Notes: generated by a model not told the origin, from the letters alone. DNA of 64,000 nucleotides from JADCRZ01 sp041751095 (GCA_041751095.1 JBGSYC010000228.1:1-64000), one strand, 5' to 3'; shown: positions 27,305 to 36,581, numbered from the stretch's first letter. Made by a program: numbers and translations.

Positions 27305-28162
27305 TTAAGGCTTGATGAACGGGCCTACAATTGCCAGCACCTGCGCCTTGGTCAATCCTTCATCAAAGGCTTCTGTAGCGGCATCCATCGTAATAGGAAA
27401 ACCATTGATATTCACTATATCAATACCGGCCTGGTTCGTATTATCTTCACCGTTATAACTAGGCTGCACAGCCGCGCTGTTGATATTACTCATTTTACCT
27501 GTTATCCAGGGTTTCACATTTCCAATACCTGAGCCGTACGCCCTTCTCATGATACGTATTTTAGCCGCGTGCCTTGCTTCGACCGAATGAATTCTTAGCG
27601 CTGCCGTTAGTAAATCACCTCCTCCTACAATTTCAGCAGCCCTGCCTTTATAAGCCCTGACACCTGTATCTTCAAAAGTCTGAGCTACATTCAAAAAGAG
27701 CTCAAAGCTGGTAAAAACGTCTTTGAAAGGACCATTTCCACTGCCGCTACCTGCGGAGAAATCAAAGGTGGGTTTTGCCACAGGCATTCCACCAGACGCT
27801 TTTATGGCGTTAGACAGAAATACAACGTGGGCATTCTCATGTTTGGCAATAAGTTGGATAGCAGCGATCGAATCTCCGTCAGGAAATAGATTTGATTTCA
27901 TGAGGGAGGTATTATAAAACTCTGCTTCCAGGAATTCTAACGTTAAAGCATAGTTCAAAATTTCAACAACGGTATCGTTAGTACTGGTTGTTCCTGCATA
28001 AGCTTTCTGAAAAAGCGATCCGAGGGCAAAAGGCACAGCAGATAAAGCAAGTTTTCCACCGAGGTTAGCAAATTCCTTCATTGCCTTCCTTCTCGTATCA
28101 AGCCTGTCATAAACTTCAGGGTCAGTTTTTTCAATTTCTCCAAGTATATTATTCAGATTCAT
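27305..28162 (-). CDS. Ferritin-like domain protein B
   Basis: 285 residues. The N-terminal region TRRKAMKEFANLGGKLALSAVPFALGSLF is Tat-signal-like. A four-helix ferritin-like (Ferritin_2 type) domain follows: LEFLEAEFY, then HENAHVVFLSNAI and VEARHAAKIR supply the Glu/His metal-ligand pattern. Such domains occur in exported proteins of unknown activity, possibly di-metal oxidases or stress proteins. It follows a paralogue by 10 bp and is probably cotranscribed with it. The C-terminus ends in DEGLTKAQVLAIVGPFI. Confidence 0.85.
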   Translation of the reverse strand: MNLNNILGEIEKTDPEVYDRLDTRRKAMKEFANLGGKLALSAVPFALGSLFQKAYAGTTSTNDTVVEILNYALTLEFLEAEFYNTSLMKSNLFPDGDSIAAIQLIAKHENAHVVFLSNAIKASGGMPVAKPTFDFSAGSGSGNGPFKDVFTSFELFLNVAQTFEDTGVRAYKGRAAEIVGGGDLLTAALRIHSVEARHAAKIRIMRRAYGSGIGNVKPWITGKMSNINSAAVQPSYNGEDNTNQAGIDIVNINGFPITMDAATEAFDEGLTKAQVLAIVGPFIKP

Positions 28163-28172
28163 AATTTAAAAT

Positions 28173-28892
28173 TTAGTAGGTTGGTAAATTACTGGCGTTA
28201 ATTTTTGTTTTGATGTAAGTGCCGGCGATAGCAAGAACTTCCATAGGCTTGCGCGTTACATCCAGACCCATAGCATCAACAACTGAGTCGTCTGCAAAGC
28301 TGTTCATCATGATCAGCTCACGAAAATAAGCCGCATGACGTGCTTCTACCGAAACAATTTTACCAGCTAATACCAGGTAATCAGGGCTCTTCAGTAATCT
28401 TCCGGCGCCGTTATAGGCAGAAACTCCCAGATCTTCAAATGCCTTTGAAGTTGCAAGTACGCTCGTCCTGGAGCTGAAATTTATGGAGCTGAAATCAAAA
28501 TCGAGGGCGGGGATAGCCATACCACCGAGGGCGTTTTTAAAAAATTCGCGGTGGGCTATTTCATGGTCGCGAACATCTTTTATCAAGGCAGCTTCCATTG
28601 GTGATCCACCCGGATACATTGACATGACCACTTTTATGTAGAAAGCGGCTTCCAGTTGCTCAAGGGCGTAGGCATAGTTTAAGATTCCGAAGTCACCAGT
28701 ACCGAGGTCTACTTCCCCGTTTATGGAGGTTACGGTGTTATCTACCATGACGGGTTCTTTGTTACACGCAGAAGCAGCTACCATCAGTCCGGTAGCCGCG
28801 CTGGCATATCCCAGAAATTTACGTCGGGATAGACGCGCCATGTTTTTGTCATCGGCTTCTGCCTGATTTGTTTCAACCAAACGTTTAGACAT
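28173..28892 (-). CDS. Ferritin-like domain lipoprotein A with Tat signal
   Basis: 239 residues. A twin-arginine signal (SRRKFLGYASAATGLMVAASAC) with a lipobox Cys suggests Tat export of a folded, perhaps metal-loaded, lipoprotein. The ferritin-like helices carry LEQLEAAFY, HEIAHREFF and VEARHAAYF, matching the ligand pattern of the downstream protein. First gene of the two-gene unit; the two are clearly paralogous but diverged. Confidence 0.86.
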   Translation of the reverse strand: MSKRLVETNQAEADDKNMARLSRRKFLGYASAATGLMVAASACNKEPVMVDNTVTSINGEVDLGTGDFGILNYAYALEQLEAAFYIKVVMSMYPGGSPMEAALIKDVRDHEIAHREFFKNALGGMAIPALDFDFSSINFSSRTSVLATSKAFEDLGVSAYNGAGRLLKSPDYLVLAGKIVSVEARHAAYFRELIMMNSFADDSVVDAMGLDVTRKPMEVLAIAGTYIKTKINASNLPTY

Positions 28893-29405
28893 TTTTTTAC
28901 TTTTTAGAATTACGAAATAGAAAATATAAAGAGTTGCATGAAGTGCATGGTAACAACCAGTACTTTAGTGGAAGCCATATTCAATGACGTTACACTATGT
29001 ATAACATGGAATGTGGTAAATACGAGATTTTCAAAAAAATGGATTGGAAAAAATTTTTCCTGGAAAAGGATTTGTAAAATAACTTGTTTCTATAAGTTAT
29101 TACATGAAGGCGTATACAGATAAAGGTTAAAGCTACTTTATATTTTTAGCAAAAGAAAAAATAAATCAGATAAAGTGAAATGAGATAAATCGTTCTACCC
29201 ACGGGGGATGGAACACAAAAACGTTGCTCGCTTTGTTCCGTAGGAACAACACGTGGGTAGAAACACAACCGACCCCGAACCGCGTTCCAGAGGAACGCTT
29301 TGTGCTATGTCCGGGAATTGCGGTATGTTGGCTTTCAAAAGCACAAACAGTTCCGGATGGGAATGATGCAAAGTTTAAGGAGAGTATTATGATACAACGG
29401 GAATG
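28893..29405. other. Intergenic region with a dispersed repeat and no gene
   Basis: 513 bp between the ferritin-like unit and DUF2130 copy B. The first 300 bp are A/T-rich and should hold the ferritin-like promoter, though no exact TAnnTTTG was picked out. The rest contains the repeat at 29231-29312 and palindromes of the GTTCC-N-GGAAC kind. Confidence 0.55.
29231..29312. repeat. Dispersed intergenic repeat, copy 2
   Basis: Matches 7331-7411 over about 80 bp. This copy is cleaner: CTTTGTTCCGTAGGAACAA is a palindrome, followed by GTGGGTAGAAACACA, CGAACCGC, GCGTTCCAGAGGAACGC (second palindrome) and TTTGTGCTATGTCC. The sequence TTCTACCCACGGG just upstream (about 29193) is complementary in part to CGTGGGTAGAA, so the element could fold as a larger stem. 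Confidence 0.65.
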
Positions 29406-30677
29406 TTATTCAATCAGATGCTTTGACCTGGGCTCCTCAATATCTTCGGTATCTTCGAGGAGAGGAATGTTACTCACCGAAGCTCCCAGTATGCCTTTCA
29501 TTGATCCATACATATGTACAGTGTTGATAAACGCCTTCTGCAATTGCTTTTCTCTTTCTTTCCAGTTTTTTTCCATCTGGATTCTTTCCTTATTAATAGA
29601 GTTCTGCAAAAATTGAAATGACTCAGCAATAGACTCAACCTGCTGACGGAACTCCATGCCGCTGATATAGCTGTAGAGCATTTGCATTTTTTCACCTTTA
29701 TTTTCTTCAGATCTTTTGGCATCCGATACGCACATCACTGCATTGCGCAATACCGTAGCCACGCTGGTCACTTCAGGATAGGAGCAAATCCAGATGCCTT
29801 CCCGCGTTCCAAATCTTTCCATGTCTTTTGGGAACGCCTGCGTGACAAGTATAGCCATGTCGGCGCCGGTAGTTCGCATATCTGCCTTTAATTTATCTAT
29901 CCAGGTATTGCTCCAGTGCTTTGTTCGCTTGCTTTCATAGATTATTTTTCCACACTCTTTACCGGTGGCGTTACGCACGATCTGCATGCAGTCAGCGCCT
30001 TCTGTACCCTTGCGGATTTCCTGCACCATATCGAAAGGGAAACTTTCTTTAAGAATCGTCTCAAGAAGAAGCTCCTGAACTTCCCCCTGCAGTTGCATCG
30101 AACCCTGGTCAGCTTTTCTTTTCATTTCTTCTGCCAGCCTTTTTTGATCTTCCAGTTGCTTCTGTAATTCCTTTAGCCTCATGTTCAGCTCATTTTCCTT
30201 TACAAAACTTTTTTCTATTTCCTGCTTGCGTATTTGTTCCGTGATCAGCGTTCTTTCCAGTTGAAGGGTGCGCTGAACCTGGATTTCAAGCTCTGCTTCC
30301 CTGTTAAGCAGTTGCTGTTCCTTCTTCAGAAAGCCCAGCTCGCGCTCCCGGGCCACTTTCAGCTTTTCTTCATTGCCCAGGTTAGATTGCTCCAGCATCC
30401 TGAGTTTATTTTCATAGTCGGTAGCAATGCTTTTGCGGATATTTTCTTCGAGGCTTTGCTGTAACCGGTTTTTTTCTTCACGCAGCCTTTGTTCAAAAAT
30501 ATCCTGCTGTTGTTGAGACTGCCTGCTCAGCTCTTCAAGCTTCAGCTTAAATTCATCTTCTTTCTTTTTAGTAAAAGAAATCATTTGCTCCCTTAATTCT
30601 TTTTTATATTCCTCAGTAACCGCCTGTTCCATCGCGAATTTATAACCGCAGCCGGGGCATTTAATATCTATTGCCAT
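29406..30677 (-). CDS. DUF2130 protein, RmuC-like coiled-coil nuclease-fold protein (copy B)
   Basis: 423 residues. A zinc-ribbon-like CPGCGYKF at residues 8-15 is followed by a long coiled coil (about 20-210, rich in K/E/Q). The C-terminal domain, GADCMQIVRNATGKECGKIIYESKRTKHW, has a PD-(D/E)xK-like E-x-K core, as in RmuC. DUF2130 proteins are uncharacterised; a DNA-processing role is inferred only from the fold resemblance. It is intact, whereas the copy at 16.7-18.0 kb is decayed. It is divergent from esterase B. Confidence 0.88.
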   Translation of the reverse strand: MAIDIKCPGCGYKFAMEQAVTEEYKKELREQMISFTKKKEDEFKLKLEELSRQSQQQQDIFEQRLREEKNRLQQSLEENIRKSIATDYENKLRMLEQSNLGNEEKLKVARERELGFLKKEQQLLNREAELEIQVQRTLQLERTLITEQIRKQEIEKSFVKENELNMRLKELQKQLEDQKRLAEEMKRKADQGSMQLQGEVQELLLETILKESFPFDMVQEIRKGTEGADCMQIVRNATGKECGKIIYESKRTKHWSNTWIDKLKADMRTTGADMAILVTQAFPKDMERFGTREGIWICSYPEVTSVATVLRNAVMCVSDAKRSEENKGEKMQMLYSYISGMEFRQQVESIAESFQFLQNSINKERIQMEKNWKEREKQLQKAFINTVHMYGSMKGILGASVSNIPLLEDTEDIEEPRSKHLIE

Positions 30678-31051
30678 GGATTTGTTTTTGCAAGTTTACT
30701 AATTTTCTTGGCAATAACGCTTAGCTTTTGTTGGCAATTGCTTTCGGACGGTGAATTTTAAACGATTTAATTTCCTGGTATAAAAGAAACACATGAAACA
30801 GCGTAATTATAAGTAATTTGATTTATATTGCATGCTCACGCTGCATATTTCTGAACTTCATGTTTAGTTTTTAAATCCCTATTTTAGATATAACCTTCAC
30901 AAGGACACTGATATTACGGCTTTGTAATTTTCGGTAATTGATTTACTACTAAATCAAATATTTCTCACACCAATTTTCTATCGGAACAATAAACCAAAAT
31001 CATCTTTTACACGTAAGTGCAATTATATATTAACACTACCAGGGAAGAATT
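30678..31051. other. Divergent intergenic region between DUF2130 copy B and esterase B
   Basis: 374 bp, A/T-rich, no coding frame. Shares short blocks with 17965-18336, including TTTCTGAAC, a TTTTTAAAT-CCTAT-type segment near 30872 and AAACCAAAATCAT before the esterase ATG. Promoters for both genes should lie here. Confidence 0.55.
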
Positions 31052-31888
31052 ATGGCTACAATACTTAAAACCATCACCTGTTCAATTCTACTCGTTCTTG
31101 CAATAAGCGCATGTAAAAAAGATGCCACACTCAGGAAAAAAGCTGCTCTGCTGAATGAAGCCATTGAAACAAACCCCCCGGTATTAAAAGCAGTTATCAA
31201 ACAAATTAGCGATGTATCAGGAGGTTATTATAGTGGCCTGCCTTATCATTACAACGAAACAACAAAAAATTATCCACTTCTTATATTTATCCATGGGGGC
31301 GGCCAATTTGGAGATGGGGAACTTGATCTTCCTCTTTTAAAAAATGATGGCGTTGCTCAATTGCTGGATGCACAAACTTTTCCGGCAAATTTTAATGTGA
31401 ATGGAAAAAACTTTTCATTTATCGTCCTCGCGCCACAGTTTAAACGATACCCGTCAACTGAAGAAGTTGCCTTCTTTTTGAATTACGCTAAACAGACTTT
31501 CAGAGTTGATACTACCCGTATTTATATGTCGGGACTGAGTATGGGTGGAATTATTACAGCAGATATGGGCTCGAAGTATACTTCAAGCCTTGCAGCGATT
31601 GTGCCCATATCAGGCGTCTTTGCGGGGGAAGACACAAAAGCCAAATGCCGGAATATTGCTTCAGGTAATTTGCCGGTGTGGGTATTTCACAATAAGAGAG
31701 ACCCTACCATAAATCCATTAAATCCTCAGATGTTTGTTGAAGAAATCAGGAGTTTTAACCCCTCTGTGCCTCCTATTTTAACGCTCTTCGATCATTATGG
31801 GCATGACGCATGGACACAAGCCCTCAACCCTTCTTACAAGGAAAATAATCTGAACATTTTTGAGTGGATGCTGCAGTATAGAAAATGA
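31052..31888 (+). CDS. Esterase/dienelactone-hydrolase-like lipoprotein (copy B)
   Basis: 278 residues. Lipobox at AISACKK. The oxyanion motif is FIHGGGQFG, nucleophile elbow GLSMGG, probable Asp in NKRDPT and catalytic His in YGHDAW; FEWMLQYRK ends the chain as in copy A. Unlike copy A it keeps the normal His-Gly-Gly-Gly oxyanion sequence (copy A has Pro for His). Divergent from DUF2130 copy B, as in the other unit. Confidence 0.82.
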   Translation: MATILKTITCSILLVLAISACKKDATLRKKAALLNEAIETNPPVLKAVIKQISDVSGGYYSGLPYHYNETTKNYPLLIFIHGGGQFGDGELDLPLLKNDGVAQLLDAQTFPANFNVNGKNFSFIVLAPQFKRYPSTEEVAFFLNYAKQTFRVDTTRIYMSGLSMGGIITADMGSKYTSSLAAIVPISGVFAGEDTKAKCRNIASGNLPVWVFHNKRDPTINPLNPQMFVEEIRSFNPSVPPILTLFDHYGHDAWTQALNPSYKENNLNIFEWMLQYRK

Positions 31889-32012
31889 TCATAATGTTTC
31901 GTTCTTACATTGAGGTGTTTGAAGGATTAACAGCGTGGGTCTTGTTGTCAGTTATCTTACCGTTTGTAAATGTTCGATGCTTTTGCTGTGCGATGGAGGA
32001 TTGTGTAATGCC

Positions 32013-33206
32013 TCAGACGACCGGTTTGGATCCGTCTGAAGCCTTTGGACTCCTGGTGCCTTCGTAAAGTTCATACTCAAGAAGGCGGCAATCGATTTTA
32101 CCGGTATAGAATTCGATTCTGCGCGTCGTTTTCAACCCGATTTTTTTAGCAAGGTCAGGATTGCCTGTAAATATATATCCGGTATAACCACGGCACTTGT
32201 TTTTGAGAAAGTCACCAATACGCCCGTAAGTGTTTTCAAGTTCAACGATCACGCCTAAGCGCTCTCCATACTCCGGATTAAAATAGACTACTCCTTTGCC
32301 CTCTGCCGGTACGGTGGTTGCATTAAAATCACCTGTTTCAAAGCGAATATATTTTTCTACGCCGGCTATACCGGCGTTTATTCCTGATATGTTGACAGCG
32401 TCTTCACTGATGTCGCTGGCAATTACAGTAAGGCCCTGTATTTCCTGCACCTGTTTAGCGAGTTTCTGCCGTTCTTTTTTATATACCTGTTTGTCATAGC
32501 CGGTTACATGCATAAAAGCATAGTTTCTACGGAACAACCCGGGGCGCCGGTTGGTGGCAAGCAGCACGGCTTCAATGGCTAACGTTCCTGACCCGCACAT
32601 AGGATTGATGAAAGGTGTTTTGTAGTCCCACTTAGTGGCCATTATCGTAGCGCACGCCAATGCCTCAAGCATGGGAGCCTTGCCTGGTATCTTGCGATAC
32701 CCGTGTTTGCTGAGGGTTTCCCCCGAGGTATCTATAAACACTTCGGCAAGTTCACCTTTCCAGTATAGATGAATGACCGTACCATTTAGTTCCGGACCCG
32801 AATTGGGCCTGCGGCCTGCTGCATTTCGCATACGGTCGACTATAGCATCCTTTACCCTTACATTTGCAAACATGCTGGTACGGATACTTGGATGGTCTAC
32901 ATTACTGGTAACAGAAAAGTAACCATCCGGCGAAAACAATAATTCCCATGGCAATTGAGCCAGGGCTTTGTAAACGTCGTCAGGCCCGTCCGCCCTGAAT
33001 TCTTTCAAGGAATAAAGTACCTGGCTTGCACATCTCAGGTTTAAATTAAGCGGAATGCATTCCGTTAGTGTTCCCTTCAGCTCAACACCGGTGGGAAAAG
33101 TACGTATGATCCGGTAACCAAGATCAGTAATTTCCTGCACCAGGTAAGGAGATAAGCGCTTGTTGCAGGTAACGATGATGCGTCCGGGAGAATTGAAAAT
33201 TTGCAT
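32013..33206 (-). CDS. THUMP-domain class I SAM-dependent RNA methyltransferase
   Basis: 397 residues. An N-terminal ferredoxin-like plus THUMP region (about 1-165; e.g. LRCASQVLYSLKEF and DGYFSVTSNV) binds RNA. The Rossmann methyltransferase region has FINPMCGSGTLAIEAVL (SAM motif I and the NPPxG-like approach), VIASDISEDAV, and YFNPEYGERLG, where the usual NPPYGER reads NPEYGER. This layout is that of the RlmL N-terminal half (23S rRNA m2G). A fragment of its 3' end is duplicated at 25939-26240. Confidence 0.87.
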   Translation of the reverse strand: MQIFNSPGRIIVTCNKRLSPYLVQEITDLGYRIIRTFPTGVELKGTLTECIPLNLNLRCASQVLYSLKEFRADGPDDVYKALAQLPWELLFSPDGYFSVTSNVDHPSIRTSMFANVRVKDAIVDRMRNAAGRRPNSGPELNGTVIHLYWKGELAEVFIDTSGETLSKHGYRKIPGKAPMLEALACATIMATKWDYKTPFINPMCGSGTLAIEAVLLATNRRPGLFRRNYAFMHVTGYDKQVYKKERQKLAKQVQEIQGLTVIASDISEDAVNISGINAGIAGVEKYIRFETGDFNATTVPAEGKGVVYFNPEYGERLGVIVELENTYGRIGDFLKNKCRGYTGYIFTGNPDLAKKIGLKTTRRIEFYTGKIDCRLLEYELYEGTRSPKASDGSKPVV

Positions 33207-33313
33207 GGTGAGAGAGGTATAGGGAATGATTCGTGAGCGTGAAAGCTATACAAACATTTGTCTGGCTACGTACGGTTCATGATGCAGGCAGGATTGACCA
33301 AGTGACGTGCCGG

Positions 33314-33835
33314 CTACTTTTTGCTCCTGCTCCATACGATGAAGTCTGTAGCCGGGATGCTTTCAACCTGCAATTGCCTAAGCATTGTAACAAGCTGCCC
33401 ACGGTGGTAAGTGCCATGATTAAACAGGTGTAAGAGCATTTGATACACCGGTTGCCTGAACTGTTCGCGTTTGGTATTCTGGTAGTGAAAAACATGCTCC
33501 AGTGCTGCGGGGGTGGCATTGGATATCCATGACTCCCATAATTTTGCCTGTTGGATCAAAGCAACGGCAACATCCCCTGTTGTACCTTTAAAATTTGTGC
33601 CCGGTGCAATAACCGGCTCCTGCATTTTCAGGCGTTGCCACCAGATGCTCTCTGCATCCCACATATGCATGAGGGTGGCATGTAAAGATGGAAAACTGCC
33701 GGCTAATGGCAGTACCAGCGATTCGCCGGGTAATGGGAGAATTACATCCAAAAGCCGCTGGTTTGCCCAGGTATGATAAGAGGCATATTGTTGCAGAACG
33801 TCTTTCAAAACCGGAATTTTTAAAATGTGCAACAA
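33314..33835 (-). CDS. DinB family protein
   Basis: 173 residues. The four-helix DinB/YfiT fold shows in YHTWANQRLLDVI, SLHATLMHMWDAESIWW and LLHLFNHGTYHRGQL, where the three His can form a metal site. Proteins of this family are putative metal-dependent thiol transferases or damage-inducible proteins; the substrate is unknown. It is downstream of no obvious partner and divergent from the PLP enzyme gene. Confidence 0.85.
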   Translation of the reverse strand: MLHILKIPVLKDVLQQYASYHTWANQRLLDVILPLPGESLVLPLAGSFPSLHATLMHMWDAESIWWQRLKMQEPVIAPGTNFKGTTGDVAVALIQQAKLWESWISNATPAALEHVFHYQNTKREQFRQPVYQMLLHLFNHGTYHRGQLVTMLRQLQVESIPATDFIVWSRSKK

Positions 33836-33936
33836 ATCTAATATTCATTTTTGAATGTTGAAGGATGAACACCTGCCTGTCTGCATAACTGTTTCTGCTG
33901 CATAAAGCGATTCCATTTAATTCATTGTGAATTGGC

Positions 33937-33944
33937 TATTTTTG
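33937..33944 (+). promoter_or_regulatory. -7 promoter element for the PLP-enzyme gene
   Basis: TATTTTTG, an exact TAnnTTTG element 22 bp before the ATG at 33966. Its position rules against the earlier GTG at 33927 as the translation start. Confidence 0.5.
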
Positions 33945-33965
33945 GCCTCATTAAAAAAAGGTATC

Positions 33966-35192
33966 ATGGATGATAACCAATTCCAGATGTCAGGATTCAG
34001 TTCGCTTGCCATTCATGCAGGGCATAAGGAAGACGGGATGAATGCTCACCTTACTCCTATATACGCAAGCTCGACATTTACTTTCGATACCGCCGAACAG
34101 GGAATGTTGCGTTTTGATGGTAAAGAGCCGGGGTATATTTATAGCCGTTGGGGGAATCCGAACTTTACGGAAGCGGAAGAAAAGATATGTGCTTTTGAGT
34201 CCCTTGGTATCACGGATGCTGATGGCCCGCTTGCGTTGAAGGCTTTGCTTCATTCAAGCGGGCAGGCGGCAATGAGTACTATGTTGCTGGGAAATCTAAA
34301 AGCAGGAGACAGGATACTGTCTCATTATTCTTTATACGGCGGTAGCCATGAATTGCTTCATAAAGTATTGCCGCCATTGGGCATAGAACCGGTGATAGAA
34401 GATCTGCGCGATCTTAATTTAGCTGAGGACACGATAAAAAAACATCCGTCGATACGGTGGATACACCTGGAGACACCTGCCAACCCTACGGTTCAATGTG
34501 TAGATATTGAAGAGATCACCATGCTGGCCAAACGGTATAATATCAATGTGTCGGTAGATAACACGTTTGCGACGCCTTACCTGCAGCAACCATTTAAATA
34601 TGGCGTAGACTACGTTTGTCACTCTACAACAAAGTTCTTAAACGGGCATGGCACCGCCATTGGTGGAATACTGATCGGAAGGGATGTCGAAAAGATGAAT
34701 ACAACGATCCTGAAATGGTACCGCCTGCTGGGCGGCAGTGCAAACCCGTTTGACGCCTACCTCCTGTTGAATGGCATCAAAACCCTCGAATTGCGGATGG
34801 AGCGTCATTGTCATAACGCCATGGAGGTAGCCAGTTTCCTGGAAGGGCACCCTGCTGTTGCAATGGTGAATTATACCGGCCTGGCCTCTCATCCTGATTT
34901 TTACACTTCCGCAAAACAAATGCGCCACCCGGGGCCTATGATGAGCATTGAAGTGAAAGGCGGGATTGAAGCGGGCAGGAAATTTATTAACAACCTGAAA
35001 ATGTGCACCCGTGCCGTTTCCCTGGGAACTACGGATACACTGGTTTCACACCCGGCAAGCATGACCCATTACGGTGTGCCAAAAGAGGAAAGGGAACGCT
35101 TTGGAATTACGGATGGGTTGATTCGCATGAGTATCGGCATCGAGAATGTAGAGGATATCCTGAATGATTTGAACCAGGCGTTGCGATTGTAA
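33966..35192 (+). CDS. Cys/Met-metabolism PLP-dependent enzyme (methionine gamma-lyase or cystathionine gamma-synthase type)
   Basis: 408 residues from the ATG at 33966. Fold type I enzyme of the gamma-family: HAGHKEDGMNAHLTPIYASSTF, SRWGNPNFTEAEEKI, SSGQAAMSTMLL, DNTFATPYLQQPF and the PLP lysine in HSTTKFLNGHG (K223). The C-terminus has SLGTTDTLVSHPASMTHYGV. It acts on sulphur amino acids in the cytoplasm; lyase and synthase forms cannot be told apart from sequence alone. An 80-bp piece of this gene recurs at 26241-26320. Confidence 0.85.
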   Translation: MDDNQFQMSGFSSLAIHAGHKEDGMNAHLTPIYASSTFTFDTAEQGMLRFDGKEPGYIYSRWGNPNFTEAEEKICAFESLGITDADGPLALKALLHSSGQAAMSTMLLGNLKAGDRILSHYSLYGGSHELLHKVLPPLGIEPVIEDLRDLNLAEDTIKKHPSIRWIHLETPANPTVQCVDIEEITMLAKRYNINVSVDNTFATPYLQQPFKYGVDYVCHSTTKFLNGHGTAIGGILIGRDVEKMNTTILKWYRLLGGSANPFDAYLLLNGIKTLELRMERHCHNAMEVASFLEGHPAVAMVNYTGLASHPDFYTSAKQMRHPGPMMSIEVKGGIEAGRKFINNLKMCTRAVSLGTTDTLVSHPASMTHYGVPKEERERFGITDGLIRMSIGIENVEDILNDLNQALRL

Positions 35193-35217
35193 GAACGCGG
35201 ATATAAAACAATTGTTC

Positions 35218-35667
35218 ATGAACATACAACTCCGCAGGGCGGTTAAAGAAGATTGCCCGCGATTGCTGGAACTGATCAGGGAACTGGCAGACTTTGAAAA
35301 AGCTCCTGATGAAGTAAGCGTTACGTTAGATCATTTTGAGCAAAGTGGTTTTGGTGCCCGGCAGGTATGGTGGGCTTTTGTGGCTGAAGTTGATTCAAAA
35401 GTTGAAGGCTTTGCCATGTATTATATCCGCTACTCCACCTGGAAAGGGCAGCGTATGTACCTCGAAGACCTTCTCGTAACTGAAAAAATGCGGGGGAATG
35501 GATTGGGAAAATTACTATTTGACCGGTTGATAGAAGAGGCAAAAGAGAAGCAATTTAGCGGGCTTGTCTGGCAGGTGCTCGACTGGAACGAACAAGCGAT
35601 CCGGTTTTACAAGAAGTATGGCGCCAGCATTGACTCCGGATGGCTCAACTGCAGCTTAAGCTTCTGA
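35218..35667 (+). CDS. GNAT family N-acetyltransferase
   Basis: 149 residues; ATG at 35218 is preferred over the TTG two codons upstream. GNAT elements: IQLRRAVKEDCPRLLELIREL, EGFAMYYIRYSTWKGQRMYLEDLLVTEKMRGNGLGKLLFDRL (motif A with the R/QxxGxG/A acetyl-CoA loop) and WNEQAIRFYKKYGA. It resembles diamine/spermidine-acetyltransferase-like GNATs, but the substrate is not determined. It lies 25 bp downstream of the PLP enzyme and could share its transcript. Confidence 0.85.
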   Translation: MNIQLRRAVKEDCPRLLELIRELADFEKAPDEVSVTLDHFEQSGFGARQVWWAFVAEVDSKVEGFAMYYIRYSTWKGQRMYLEDLLVTEKMRGNGLGKLLFDRLIEEAKEKQFSGLVWQVLDWNEQAIRFYKKYGASIDSGWLNCSLSF

Positions 35668-35690
35668 CAGGCGTTGCTCAGGATTTAGCA

Positions 35691-36581
35691 TTAACTCACT
35701 CCATTCAATACCATTTTTTTATCAATTTTGGCTACCAGGCCCTGGAGCACTTTACCCGGGCCTACTTCCGTAAATCGTGTAGCGCCATCTGCTATCATCG
35801 CTTCAATGCTTTGGGTCCATCGTACCGCTTCGGTCAACTGGTTCACGAGGTTTTGTTTAATCTCTTCCCGGTCAAATACTGCATTGGCCACTACGTTCTG
35901 ATAAACGTGGCTGTTGGGCTGGTGAAAAACAGTCGTCATAATTGCCTTTGACAGCTCTTCTCTGGCTGGTTCCATAAGCGGTGAATGGAAGGCACCCCCT
36001 ACCGGCAATACCAGGGCTCTTTTAGCTCCGGCCGCCTTCATACGTTCACAGGCTATTTCCACTCCTTTAATCGTACCCGAGATCACTAACTGGCCCGGGC
36101 AATTGTAGTTCGCCGGTACAACAACTTCACCGGTTTCTTTTTGCACCTCATCACAGATCGATTCAACTTTTTCATCGGAAAGGGCAATCACGGCTGCCAT
36201 GGTAGACGGAGTTATTTCACAGGCTTTCTGCATGGCGTTTGCGCGGATGGAAACCAACTGCAGCGCATCTTCAAAGCTAAGGGTTCCATTTGCCGTTAAG
36301 GCAGAAAATTCGCCCAGTGAATGACCGGCAACCATATCAGGCCTTGCTGTTTCTATTCTTTTGTAGGAAATTATTGAATGAAGAAAAACCGCCGGCTGGG
36401 TGACCTTAGTTTCCCGAAGGTCTTCCTCAGAACCGGAGACCATAATATCCGAAATACGGAAGCCTAATATTTCATTTGCCTGTTCCAGTAACTTTTTGCC
36501 AAAAGCGCTCTTTTCATAATGATCCTTTCCCATTCCGGCAAACTGAGAACCCTGCCCCGGAAAGATAAATGCATGCTTCAT
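35691..36581 (-). CDS. fabD: Malonyl-CoA:ACP transacylase
   Basis: 296 residues. It loads malonate onto acyl-carrier protein for fatty-acid synthesis. FIFPGQGSQFAGMGKD begins the protein; the nucleophile is Ser in GHSLGEFSAL, with the Arg in QLVSIRANAM and the catalytic His in VGGAFHSPLM. Length and motif order are normal. Convergent with the GNAT gene. Confidence 0.95.
   Translation of the reverse strand: MKHAFIFPGQGSQFAGMGKDHYEKSAFGKKLLEQANEILGFRISDIMVSGSEEDLRETKVTQPAVFLHSIISYKRIETARPDMVAGHSLGEFSALTANGTLSFEDALQLVSIRANAMQKACEITPSTMAAVIALSDEKVESICDEVQKETGEVVVPANYNCPGQLVISGTIKGVEIACERMKAAGAKRALVLPVGGAFHSPLMEPAREELSKAIMTTVFHQPNSHVYQNVVANAVFDREEIKQNLVNQLTEAVRWTQSIEAMIADGATRFTEVGPGKVLQGLVAKIDKKMVLNGVS

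Noticed and set aside
33233..33519. Short frames on both strands around the DinB gene
   Set aside because: These overlap the DinB coding sequence in other frames and show no motifs.
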